64,000 nucleotides of DNA from Rhytidiadelphus loreus (Eukaryota > Streptophyta > Bryopsida > Hypnales > Hylocomiaceae). The stretch covers positions 15,294,760-15,358,759 of the forward strand of contig OX344762.1 of NCBI GenBank assembly GCA_947034895.1, read 5' to 3'. Below, one piece after another: positions 47,312 to 57,861 of this stretch (its first letter is position 1; every line of letters starts with the position of its first letter). The notes under the pieces are model-generated. The model saw nothing but the letters and a program-made list of their open reading frames with translations. It was not told where the DNA came from and ran no database searches. Made by a program: the position numbers and the translations under genes.

Positions 47312-48802
47312 CTAAGCATTTTTTTCACTATTCACAAAGTCACTTTCTTTGGGCTCCGGTCTCATTCTTTGAAGTTCCGTACAGGTGGCACCTATGCCTT
47401 CATAGGCCCACTTGCGCCATTCCTTAAAATAAAGGATGTGGCGCTCTAAGTCCAATATGCCCTCGTGCAACAACTCTTGTTTTTTCTCCAGTAGCTTCAC
47501 CAAATAAAAAAGCGTTGCTCTTTCTTCTGTATTGCTACCATAATCCGGAGCTAAAGCCAAGATGCCCTCTTTTTTGGCTTCTTTTAAGGCATCATCATAA
47601 TATTCCATCTCTAGCTCACGTATTTGAAGATTCAAGCTTCTCCTTTCGCTTTGATGGGACCATTTATTACGTTGCAAAAGATCAAGTTTATTTTGAAGCA
47701 CCGCTAAATCATCGGAAATGTGTGCTCGCCCGTCTTCGATCTTCTTGAAATAATTTACTCTACTTTTGTTTAACTTAGAGTAAATCTTCTCATTTTCAGC
47801 AACGGCGTTTTCAGTCGCCTCTAACTCCTTCTTCAACCCATCCACAACAGTTGGATTCACTGGAAGATGTTGTACCTTCTCTTTCAAATTCATAAGATCC
47901 GCTACTGTTGAAGTCAAAGCTGCTCGTGCACTTTCGATCTTAGTGCCCAACATCTCCAAATTGTCTTCCGAATCATTGTCACTACTTCCGCTAGACCCAA
48001 TGTCTGCACCAGAACGGTCCACATTGATCGGTACATGAACATCTTCGCTTTGTTTTTGAATCTTGGACAATGATTGCGGCTCCTCAAGCTTCCTCTTGCC
48101 CTTCTTGTCAACTTGAACGTCTTCAGCCGCCTCTTGTTTTTCTTTGCCAATGTCTTCGTCGTCACTCTCAAAAGAATATCCATCGTATTCGTGAGTGTGC
48201 TCATCTGAGCTAGAAGTTGAAGACCATTGAACTTGGTCATCACCAACAGCTAACTTGCCAGGCTTTGCCTCTAAAAGCTTCTGATTTGCTTGAAGAAGTC
48301 CTTCTTCATCCAGCACTATCGGTCTGTCCGGGCGGTCACCGATAGGAAGCTCCTTCAAGGTTGTCCAATCTACCTTTTTCTTCAATTGAACTTCAACGTA
48401 CACCATTTGCACAAGATAGAAAGAGAAGTTGTCATTTCGATAAGGCTGGGACTCCAAATAGAGTTGCTGCCATACCTCCAAACACCTTCGCTGGAAGACA
48501 ACACTCTTGCAGTAAGCCAAATTTGCCTTATTAGACTTCACGTGCAAAGGGTGTCACCAAAACGGGAACAACTTGTTGATGTGGCACCAATCCACATATT
48601 TGTTTACAGTTTCATATGTCCAAGGCTCTGGTTCTACTTCCCATCCCAAAAAGGCCTTCATCTTTGGATGCAACAAGATGGGTACACGCTTCTTGCGAGG
48701 TTTGCCGCTCCTTTTACGATCCTTGTCACGAACCGCCTTTTTGTTGAGCCGAAGTCGGTATCTTGACATACCGTGTGGCGGTTGAGAGTCCTCGCCCTCC
48801 AT
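47312..48802 (-). pseudogene. Coiled-coil protein with shared N-terminal domain; one in-frame TGA
   Basis: Frame from ATG 48802 (MEGEDSQPPHGMSRY) to a stop at 47312-47314, about 496 codons, broken only by TGA at 48554-48556. The break falls in the conserved WCHINKLFPFW-x-HPLHVKSNKANL stretch; the two paralogues have arginine at or next to this place, so CGA to TGA is the simplest explanation. The N-terminal domain has a basic leader (KDRKRSGKPRKKR), then EPEPWTYETVNKYVDWCHIN and KKVDWTTLKEL. The middle is acidic and serine-rich. The C-terminal 230 residues are strongly heptad-like (for example VDGLKKELEATENAVAENEK). No catalytic motif. Function unknown; intronless. Confidence 0.7.
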
Positions 48803-48842
48803 AACGATCACTTCGTCTCAAAAGTAGCCAACTAAGTACTAT

Positions 48843-48870
48843 GCGGTTTAGGGTTGCAAGCCTAAACCGT
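48843..48870. repeat. Inverted repeat in the 5' leader
   Basis: CGGTTTAGG and CCTAAACCG face each other across a short loop about 45 bp before the start codon. TTTGCGGTTTAGG also occurs twice before the gene at 57.86 kb. Confidence 0.6.
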
Positions 48871-49022
48871 AGGTGTAAAAAATGCTAAACGTAATCCTAT
48901 CACATTTAACATTTACAAAAATACAATGTTCTCGTGAAACACCCTATGTCATCCAAGCGTGAATAAAATGAGCCGTGCAAAGGGACAAAAATCCCCCCCC
49001 ACAACTCAAACTCCTAGCTTTT

Positions 49023-49064
49023 GTGCACGCATTCAGCCACGTCAGCAGGTGAAAGACAGTGCGC
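49023..49064 (-). promoter_or_regulatory. Shared promoter block, coiled-coil gene copy
   Basis: On the minus strand: GCGCACTGTCTTTCACCTGC, then ACGTGGCTGAATGCGTGCAC. It is about 220 bp before the ATG and followed by a C/G run that the kinase gene also has. Confidence 0.75.
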
Positions 49065-49084
49065 AGAATGCCAGGGAAAATTTA

Positions 49085-49435
49085 ATGGCGACTGCGGGTG
49101 GAGGAGAACGCTGATGTACCCGAGGTCGCCCCTGGGGCGCGTGCGGGTCCTGAAGTGGGGCGAGTGCGAGTCAGCCCAGTGCTCCAGGGCGACCGCGGGT
49201 CCGGAAGTGAGGCAACTGCAGGTCAGCACAAGTACTCCAGGGCGACTGCGGGTCTGGACAAGTGCTCCAACGCGACCGCGGGTCGAAGGAGCCCGGGCGA
49301 GTGGGCGACTGCGGGTCCTAGACGACCGCCGGTCCAGGACGACCACGGGTCCACTTTGCGAAGGCGACCGCGGGTCCTAGGCGACAGCGAGTCCTGGGCG
49401 ACAACGGGTCCTGGGCGACCGCGGGTCCATCTATT
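49085..49435 (+). repeat. GC-rich short-motif array 2
   Basis: More than twelve copies or near copies of GGCGACYGCGGGTCC, nearly all in plus orientation, 5' of the minus-strand coiled-coil gene. Confidence 0.88.
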
Positions 49436-49564
49436 AATGCATGAACTTTTCTTTTCTTTCTTAGTACATGTTTATAGATTGAGATATTTTTTTCCATTTT
49501 TCCTTGCGCTGGGAAAGTGGCGATACTAAATGTTACGGAGGGGCTCCAAGCTTCAACATTCATC

Positions 49565-51189
49565 CACGTACTGGATAGAAAATGTGATACTAAGTATCTA
49601 AAATTCTATTTTCATTTACATTGTGGCGATTTCATCGAAGACTTTTCTAGAAGTTGAAGTTTTTCTAGCAATTTCATCCAAAATTTTCCTAAAAAATTCC
49701 TATAGCTTATAGCTAGCCTAAATTTTTTGTTGCTTTTGAGCACCAAATCTCAAGGGAAAAAAAAAGGATTGTGAGCTCAATCCCATTTGTGTTGCAAAAT
49801 TTATGGAATACTAGTTTATACTTTATACTATATTTGGGGAGCCATTAGGGTTGAAGTCGGTTGTGGTACAAATGGATTCCTTATTGATTATCTGAACAAA
49901 AGTTAAATCTTTGCAATTGTTTTAGAAGAAGTTCTTGTTAACTAATTTTTTTCTTATTAATTAATTTCATTGTTAATTCTTAATTTTATTGTAAATGACT
50001 TATTTCATTGTTAATGACTAATTTTATTGTTAATAACTAATTCAATTGTTAATAACCAATGTTATGATTATTAAGTATTAACCATTGCAATTGTAACAAT
50101 AATGTCTTTGTAATTGTTTTGACATGAGATGTTCATTATGTATTTTTGGATGTAGACTCAAATTACATACTATGTTACACACACTAATTTTGGTAAATTA
50201 CATGCCTAATAACTAAATTTCTTGTACGGACACAAATCTATAAATGAAAGTCATTGTTGGACTTATATCATACTCCAACCATCTATGAAAGAATGTGTGT
50301 TTTTATCAATTTGGATGACATATACCAAAAAAAAGAATATGGTAGGAAAACATTATGCTACTAGGAATAATATATATGGTAAAACCAGATTTACATTTAT
50401 TATTGAATTCATCCAAGTTTTCTCGAATTGCGTGTTTAATAAATGACAAAGATTATGGCTACATATCTTTTTTGCAATATCCACTCTTGTTTCATTGTCT
50501 CAAAAAAAAAGGGGTCGCAAGAAGTCAATGAACTTCCTTTTTCCAAATAAAATAAATAGGAAGAGAGCGAAAAAGGTTAAATAAATAAATAAAAACATCT
50601 CTCATCTATTTTGAAATAGGTAAAGTACGAATAAAAAGGAAAAGTCTAAAAAAGTCTAAAATGTATGTTTCCTATATTTGAATTAGAATAAATAGGAAAA
50701 AAAAAAAAATTTGCTTTTATTTTTGGAAATAGAAAAAATAATAAGAGAATGTAAATGATGTATGGCTTACATTTTTTTAGGGATTGAAAAAACAACTATT
50801 TGAATTCAATGACCATGAAAGTAAAACTCCTTTCAAGTGCATACTAGCACATTTTATTCAAGAAATAATACAAGTCTTCAACATCAATTACCAACTAATT
50901 TATTTTCATTTTCTTATTTTCCTTGCGTCCATTATATACTACGGAATCAAAAAGGACCAAGAACATTTGAATTCAAAAGTTGTTACACTTTGCATAACAA
51001 TGTGTAAAAGGCCATATTCAATATATACAATTTGACAAATAGCCCATTGAGTAATTGTTTTTCTAAAGACAAGGCGTGTAGCATAAAATTCCTTCATATA
51101 TTATAGGAAAATATTACAAAGTAAGCAACACATAATTGGCCACCAAGCTCATTGCTTGCAGCACTAAACTCTTGCTCTAGACTATCCTA
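49565..51189. other. AT-rich stretch without gene
   Basis: Poly-A and poly-T rich, with repeated AATTTTATTGTTAAT-like phrases at 49940-50060. No gene seen. It forms the 3' flank of the kinase gene. Confidence 0.55.
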
Positions 51190-52782
51190 TTACAAAGGTG
51201 AGTCTTGGAACACCAATTCGGGGGGCATCATGGACCATGGTGGAGACATAAGGGAATTTGTGATCTCTATACACGTTGGTCTCTTCTTTGGGTCAGTGTT
51301 CACGAGTTCACGCAACTTCATTCCAAAGTACATTGATCCCTTGCGGTTCTTGAACAAATCCTTGTCCCAATCGTCCATATCACCAATTCTCATCCATTCG
51401 GTCAACTTCCCAATAGAATACGAGTCTGACTGTTGCGTATATTTATACCGTTGTTGCATGATCGGTATGCTTGTATCGGAATTTGGAGGTCCATATGCAT
51501 AAAACAACTCCGGGGCAACCCACCAACGACCTTCTCGGTATTGATCCCTCTCGGCCTCAGATGGCTTTCCAAAATGTGAAGGCGCGTTTTCGTCAAAACG
51601 ACTTGATATTCCGAAATCACAAATTCCAATGTTGATTATGTCGTTTGAATAATCCGGAAAATGCAACATGATGTTCATGGGAGACAAGTCATTATGTAGC
51701 ACGCGGCACTTGTGCATGAGATTTGTCACATATACTAAAGCCCATGCCAACTTTGCCTTGTGCCTTCGGAAGAGACCAAGTTCTTTTTGTTTCTCTTCAG
51801 GAAGTCTTGTGGCTTTTTGCATTTCATGCCAGTCAATGGTTGGTGATACAGAACGATCTAAATGCCTTAACTCATTCAAATGGCCCCCATTCCACCACAA
51901 AGTGTACGCTTCATTCATGCGAGAATGAATGGCAAAAATCTTAATGATGCCAGGGTGGTTCAAGGGGCATGCAAGGGCCTCCATGGATCGTTGCACTCTC
52001 CCCTCGTGCGGGTTTATTGCCTTGGATACTTTCCCAGCAAAAGCGATGTAGCTTGGAATTGTATCCATTCCTTCAATGCGTACCTTACGCACTTTTGCAT
52101 ACCCCCCTTCACGTTCAAAAGCACTAAGGGGCACCACTTTCGCCGTATCGGGGATCCACGTGATACACAATCCACCATCTCGTGCAAATGCTGCCTGCAC
52201 CGTTGCATTTTTCCACTTAAAACCCCTTGCCGAGCCTCTTGCCAATTTCTTCACTGCGCTGGACCACCACTCCATTTTTTGGTGGAATGCCTTGATGTCT
52301 TCTGATTCCTCTACTATCGGAAGAAACGGTCGATGTTCCTCCATCAATTTCTTGGTATTGAACATCACCACTTTCAATGTGTTATCAAGCCATTCAAATA
52401 GTCTCGAAGAATATGTCAAGTCAATGTCTGCGAAATCATCGGATCCCTTTAGCTTGGTTAAAATCCGTGCTTGTAAATCGTTTGGCAAGGCCACACTACC
52501 AGTTGTAGGACACCTCAAATAGCTTGCCTCCAAGAATTGTACACTTTTCCCTGCGTACCACTGGAGACACGCTTCGTATGCATATCGGGTATAACTCGGG
52601 GGAGGATAGTTGGAGTCCTTGTCATGTGCTGACTTCTGCTTCTTGCCCTTCCGTCGCTCTTGACTCCCTCCTTCTTCGTTTTCATTTACAGCTATCGGAA
52701 CCTCGAAAAAAATTGGATCATCAAGGTCCAGATCCCATAAAGACTTTCTCCTTGTAGTGTTGCCTTCATGTGGAAAAGCCAT
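51190..52782 (-). CDS. Intact protein-kinase-like gene, 530 residues
   Basis: A single uninterrupted frame runs from ATG 52782. The first 200 residues are not recognised and include a basic KKQKSAHDKD segment. A kinase-type domain follows: a candidate ATP-anchoring lysine in AFAGKVSKAI, the catalytic loop VLHNDLSPMNIM (Asp about 365, Asn about 370), ICDFGISS (Asp about 389) and WVAPELF (about 421-427). All three hallmark positions are kept, so activity is possible, most likely Ser/Thr-type. HND in place of HRD is an uncommon but tolerated variant. Intronless. The 5' side carries the shared promoter block and a GC array, like its neighbours. Unlike most genes here it has no stop or frameshift. 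Confidence 0.85.
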   Translation of the reverse strand: MAFPHEGNTTRRKSLWDLDLDDPIFFEVPIAVNENEEGGSQERRKGKKQKSAHDKDSNYPPPSYTRYAYEACLQWYAGKSVQFLEASYLRCPTTGSVALPNDLQARILTKLKGSDDFADIDLTYSSRLFEWLDNTLKVVMFNTKKLMEEHRPFLPIVEESEDIKAFHQKMEWWSSAVKKLARGSARGFKWKNATVQAAFARDGGLCITWIPDTAKVVPLSAFEREGGYAKVRKVRIEGMDTIPSYIAFAGKVSKAINPHEGRVQRSMEALACPLNHPGIIKIFAIHSRMNEAYTLWWNGGHLNELRHLDRSVSPTIDWHEMQKATRLPEEKQKELGLFRRHKAKLAWALVYVTNLMHKCRVLHNDLSPMNIMLHFPDYSNDIINIGICDFGISSRFDENAPSHFGKPSEAERDQYREGRWWVAPELFYAYGPPNSDTSIPIMQQRYKYTQQSDSYSIGKLTEWMRIGDMDDWDKDLFKNRKGSMYFGMKLRELVNTDPKKRPTCIEITNSLMSPPWSMMPPELVFQDSPL

Positions 52783-52869
52783 GTTGTACTTAGGAACAAT
52801 TCAAAACCGTAGTTCAAAATTCGTAGATTGAAAGGGTAAAAATTCCCCCCCCAATTGAAACCCCAGCCC

Positions 52870-52918
52870 ACGGGCACGCATCCAGCCACTTGAAGGTAGG
52901 TGAAAGACAGTGCGCAAG
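52870..52918 (-). promoter_or_regulatory. Shared promoter block, kinase gene copy
   Basis: On the minus strand: CTTGCGCACTGTCTTTCACC, TACCTTCAAGTGGCTGGATG, then CGTGCCCGTG. It is about 90 bp before the ATG and is the best match to the copies at 49.02 and 57.64 kb. Confidence 0.75.
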
Positions 52919-52969
52919 GCTAAAGTAAGGTGAGAATCGAAAGTGGGGCTAACGCTTAAGTACCCGAAG

Positions 52970-53400
52970 TCGCCTCAGGGCGCGTGCGTTTGGGTGACTG
53001 CGGGTCGGGAGGGGGCGATTGCGGGTCTGAAGTGGGGCGACTGCGGGTCTAAAGAGGGGCGACTGCGGGTCTGAAGACAGCGGGAATGGGCGACTGCGCG
53101 TTTTTGGAGCGCTGAAATGGGCGACTGCGCATCAAGGGCGACTGCGGATCGTGGGCGACCGCGGGTACCAACTAAACCATCCCGAAACTTGCACACGCGG
53201 TCGCCCACAAAGAAGTCTCTTCGACCCGCAGTCGCCCCCTACGCGCAGTCGCCCCACTGGAGATTGAGTTTGCATTTTCCAGAAAATTAGTCTCCCTCCT
53301 TGACCCGCAATCGCCCCCTACGCGCAGTCGCCCTGATTCAAATGTGTTTTTTGCTTCGTCGATGACCCGCAGTCGCCCCTGACCCGAGGTCGCCCTAAAC
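52970..53400. repeat. GC-rich short-motif array 3
   Basis: Forward GGGCGACTGCGGGTC-type motifs at 52978-53166, then reverse ACCCGCAGTCGCCCC-type motifs at 53190-53395. It lies 5' of the minus-strand kinase gene. Confidence 0.88.
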
Positions 53401-54030
53401 CAACAACCAATCTGACCCAACACTAATTAGCATCTGCAGCATATTCTAATTGATTTTTCCTTATCTCACATCCAAAATTGGTAATAAATGTTAGGCGTCA
53501 ATTCATATCAAAGACATAGCAAGGCAATGGAAGAATTATTCTCACAATGTGAAGGGTTTCCCAAACCCTAAACCCTAGACCCTAGACCTTGGAAAACAAT
53601 AATACAACTTTTATCTAGAATCAAATCCTTAAACCTACATAAAATACTTACACATCCTACACGAGATGTAGTGTTTTAGACCTAAAACAGAATCATGTCT
53701 TTTTTGTCTTGTTGAATTTGTAAACAAAATGGAGGAAGTAACATATGATTAAAGGGAATTAGAAACAACAAGGGAGAGGTCCCAAAAAAAACACCATCTC
53801 GTGAATCATGCCCAAATAAATCTAATTACACCTCCCCACTATTAGAATGTACATAAAACTTTCATTTGGAACTTCTTGCCAAAGGAGTGTTGGAGAGCTA
53901 ATGCAAAACCTAGGATTTGTTTGTCTTGTTGAATTTGTAAACAAAATGGAGGAAGTAACATATGATTAAAGGGAATTAGAAACAATAAGGGAGAGGGGTC
54001 CCAAAAAAAAAATTAATCTTGTGAAACATG
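53401..54030 (+). repeat. Gene-free stretch with a direct repeat of about 90 bp
   Basis: 53705-53790 and 53920-54008 are near-identical (both contain 'aaacaaaatggaggaagt' and 'acatatgattaaaggga'). A short CCCTAAACCCTAAACCC-like tract lies near 53560. No gene seen. Confidence 0.75.
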
Positions 54031-54540
54031 CCCATACCCGCAGTCGCCCAAAGCGCAGTCGCCCTAGAACCCCAGGTCTGATTTTGGAAGTGATCTGGGG
54101 ACCCGCAGTCGCCCCCTACGCGTAGTCGCCCTGATGGAAGGGGGGAGATTGCATTTTCGAAATTTTTGGTGTCTCCCACCTTGACCTGCAGTCGCCCCCT
54201 ACGCGCAGTCGCCCTGATAGAGGGCGGAAAAGTATTTGGTGTCTCCCTCCTCTTCCATATGGGCGACTGCGCGTAGGGGGCGACTGCGGATCAAGGAGTT
54301 TGCATTTTCTCCTTGACCTGCAGTCGCCCCCTATGCGCAGTCGCCCTGATGGAGGGGGGATTTTGAAATGTGTTTCCCCCTCGAGGACCCGAGGTCGCCC
54401 TGACCCGCGGTCGCCCTGATCCGAGGTCGCCCTTGAAAGACGCGAGGGATCCTTGGACCGGACCTGCGGTCGCCCCATGCGTTGTCGCCCTAGTATCCGT
54501 GTTAGGGTTAGCGCATGCGCCCCTCGCAACCGCGGGTATT
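54031..54540. repeat. GC-rich short-motif array 4
   Basis: ACCCGCAGTCGCCC and CGCGCAGTCGCCC variants in both orientations, 5' of the spliced gene at 54.7-56.05 kb. Confidence 0.88.
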
Positions 54541-54579
54541 TCATGGGCTATTCCAGCCTGTGGTCCATAATTTTCATAA

Positions 54580-54628
54580 TTGTGCCTTGTAGTTCACCTA
54601 CCTTGTAGTGGCTGAATGTGGGCCCAAT
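54580..54628 (+). promoter_or_regulatory. Shared promoter block, spliced gene copy
   Basis: TGTGCCTTGTAGTTCACCTA, then CCTTGTAGTGGCTGAATGTG and GGCCC. Same order of pieces as in the other copies. Confidence 0.65.
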
Positions 54629-54731
54629 GTTGTGGAGGTCTCGTGGTTTTTTTGGTTTCCCACAAATAGCCAACAATACAGCAGACACTTCTTGTATACT
54701 TCAATGAACCCAAAATCTTTTCCATTAGTTT

Positions 54732-56053
54732 AGGATAGTGAGAATATCAAAGCCATTTGATGTAGAGGGCCTTGAAACGGCAATTGCATTCATTGTGGCA
54801 AAGTTGTTGAATAATAAGGATGCACACACAAATGGGTGTGAAGTCACCGAAAAAGGGTACATTAAATTCACATTTAAAACAATTAGCAATTCAAATGAAA
54901 ATGATTCATTTGGTTCTTCATTGATTCTCTTTCATTTTTGGGTGTTATAGTAACGTAGGGGGGCCTCAATTGTTATGTAGCCTATTCAAATTTAATCTTC
55001 TTGCATTGCTAATGATTAGTTATTTGGCTCCTTACAGGCTTAATGGCAGGTGTTCAATTTAGCAAGTGCTCAGAGGAAGTCATAATTATTCTCGACCATG
55101 AATATTTCCGGTAAAAATTTGTTTAGTTTGCGTTTGACTTCCTTATTGTCATCCACTTGTATTGTAGACAATGTCTTTTTAATAGGTGGGAGAATCACCA
55201 TGACAATGACTATTCTATTGGAATTGATTTGTGATCTTTGAAATAGGATTAAGGACTTTTGGAAAGGCTACAAATTGTATTGCTTTGCTCATTATGGCCA
55301 GTGCAATGAGTCCAAAGGCCATTTCCAAGCCAGCAAAATGGGTGAGTAAAATATTGCCCTTCATTTTGTATAGGTGATTTGAATCCTTGAATAATGAAAT
55401 GAACATGTATTAATGAACATTTCTAGTTGGATAGTTAGTGGTGGACATTTCATCTCACTATTAGTGCTTATTTGCTGCAGGACGAGTGATGTGTTTGATA
55501 CAAAACACACGCGATATTGTTTGGGGAGCCAAATTTGATGAGGCCATTAGGGAGGGGTGGGCCATGATGGAAGAATATGTGTGGGTTCAGCAAGGAAAAG
55601 ATTGCACAAACCTCAGGTTCGGTTGTTCTAGTATAGAACTTGTATTATAAGATTATATGCTAAAAATACCCATATGTAGTTGTTATGTTTTAATATTCAT
55701 TGATATGGGAGGCCGGGAGATGCAGGGCTTTATTAGAAGAATTTGAGGATGTCGAGAAACTTTTCGAGTCTGAGAATGGATGCTTGTTGTTACAACTCAT
55801 TAAGGTTAGTGCAATACCACAACACGAGTTAATATACTTGCTAGGTTAGTATTGTTTGTATCCCATTCTGTGAATATCATATGTACTAATGACAATTCCA
55901 CCTTAGGATGATGAGCACGGGACGGAACGCGCATTTACACAATCTCTGAGCGTTCAAATCAACACCACGGATATCTTTGAGCAGACCAATAATAGGTTAA
56001 ACCAAGCTCGCGCAAACTTGGACAACCTTGTGCCACGGGCAAATCGTTCGTGA
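54732..56053 (+). CDS. Spliced unidentified gene, paralogue of the gene at 25.67-27.66 kb
   Basis: The confident exons are 55050-55110, 55247-55341, 55481-55616, 55726-55804 and 55907-56053 (TGA). Their lengths and phases equal those of the minus-strand paralogue. They read QFSKCSEEVIIILDHEYFR, DFWKGYKLYCFAHYGQC, LIQNTRDIVWGAKFDEAIRE, SENGCLLLQLIK and TDIFEQTNNRLNQARANLDN. An upstream open block (about 54732-54900; RISKPFDVEGLETAIAFIVA) is the probable earlier exon, but its start and splice sites are unresolved. No family was recognised. The alternating hydrophobic pattern near the C-terminus suggests a helix. It differs from its five neighbours in having introns but shares their promoter pattern. 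Confidence 0.7.
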
Positions 56054-57299
56054 CTAGAGACATTGTTGTGGTGCATCAAACGGCAACCTTGTACCATGGC
56101 ATAAGACCCTATTTTGATTTTTGAGTTGGGATCATAAAAAGAAATAAGTTATTTATGAAGATAATAGTACTAAAGTCATGCTAGACATGTGAAATAGCAA
56201 TGTGCTTGACAAAGAACTTCATTTTACATTTCTATACTATGATTTTGCTAAACAATGCATGGATTGTTTATCTCAGATGGATGATCATATTTTGCTAAAC
56301 AGTCCATGGTATATGAATGTTTAATTGATTAGTGCCCAATACTTTAATGGTTTACATATGTGACCCTTCCCAAAAAATATATACCCATAAATGTGACCCC
56401 CCCAATAAAATATATACCCATAAATGTTGTGGCTTGTTATTCTTGGTTCACAAGTTTGAAATCCCCAAATATTGAAAATGTACAAATGTATGCCCTTGAT
56501 TTAATCCCTTTGTTTGTAAATATGATGGCTACACTTTTAATTAATATGAAACAAGTTTTATTGTTTGGATACCTATGAATGTACAGATAAATAAAATTTG
56601 AACAAAACCATGAAATCAGCTGGGAAATAGCTATGACAATTAGTTCCCAACTACACCTTCACGGTGCTTGATGAAGCACATGATGAAAGTTATATGGGAG
56701 CTCATGCTATCACACCCAATCCTTATGAGATATTTGAACAACCATCTTACTACACCTATCCTATGCATTGTATAATTGATTATATTGAGTTTTGTTCTCT
56801 CACGCAATTTATAATGTGTCAATCACACTTGACCATAAATGAATAAAAGGTATTTATTCCTCAATTCCCAAACCCCTTCTTTTGGAGCTCTCCGAAAGTG
56901 GTCTACATTGATCAAGAATCCCACATTCTTCATAGTTGGATCTTGTTTTACAATGGATTCACCATACAAATTCAAACTAAACATAATAGAGATTGCATTG
57001 GAAAATAAAACGCAACCATGTGAATCATGGATGGTAAATTTCTTATGTTTGATTATTTTCTTATTGAAATTGCAGAAGTGATGTTAGGGTGGGAATCCTC
57101 TTTTTGCATGTCAAATCTAATAAGTTGCAACAATAATTAATAAAATGGCTAAAGATGCATAACCCAAATTTTTAAATAAAAGATGAAAAGGTGCAATACA
57201 TTTTTATGAAGTGCATTGGTAACTAAAATTTATGTCCACAATTTTGTGTAAGAGAACTTCAAAGTGAAAGTCTTAGAGGTTCAGAAATTCAAAATCCCG
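56054..57299. other. No gene seen
   Basis: AT-rich; short frames only. A small duplication (AATATATACCCATAAATG) occurs near 56376 and 56408. Confidence 0.55.
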
Positions 57300-57600
57300 C
57301 CCTGTACCTGCAGTCGCCCACCCGCGGTCGCCCCACTGTAGGGGTCCAGAAATTACTCTGTGGTGCCCCACACGCGGTCGCCCATCCCCAGTAGCCCCAG
57401 ACCCGCAGTCGCCCTACCCGCAGTCGCGCAGGACCCCAGTACTTCTATAGCCATCGACCCGCGGTCGCCCATCCCCAGTAGCCCCAGACCCGCAGTCGCC
57501 TTCGCAATCGGCCCCTTAGACCCGCAGTCGCCCTACCCGCGGTCGCTCTCAGACCTGCACGCGCCCCTTCCCGCACTCGACCCAGGGCGATTGCGGGTTA
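57300..57600. repeat. GC-rich short-motif array 5
   Basis: Mostly reverse ACCCGCAGTCGCCC and ACCCGCGGTCGCCC copies. 'catccccagtagccccagac' occurs twice, showing a higher-order repeat of about 90 bp. It is 5' of the coiled-coil gene at 57.86 kb. Confidence 0.88.
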
Positions 57601-57642
57601 TTTAGCTGTCTCCCCACCCGACTTCGCCACTTTCCCTTCTTG

Positions 57643-57692
57643 TTGCGTACTGCCTTTCATCTACTTTACAGTGGCTGATTGCGTGCCCGGGA
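57643..57692 (+). promoter_or_regulatory. Shared promoter block, 57.86-kb gene copy
   Basis: GCGTACTGCCTTTCATCTAC, TTTACAGTGGCTGATTGCG, TGCCCGGGAGC. Then two TTTGCGGTTTAGG strings at about 57771-57783 and 57808-57820 precede the ATG. Confidence 0.75.
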
Positions 57693-57861
57693 GCTTGGGT
57701 TTTGAGTTTCACTTACATGTGGCTCATGTTCTTGATTTTACTCCATCACTCACTAATCGCTAGATAATACTTTGCGGTTTAGGATTCACTTTAGCTAGAT
57801 AATACTTTGCGGTTTAGGGTTAAGTTTAGATTCCTTGCCCCAAATCTCAAGAGCATCTCCA

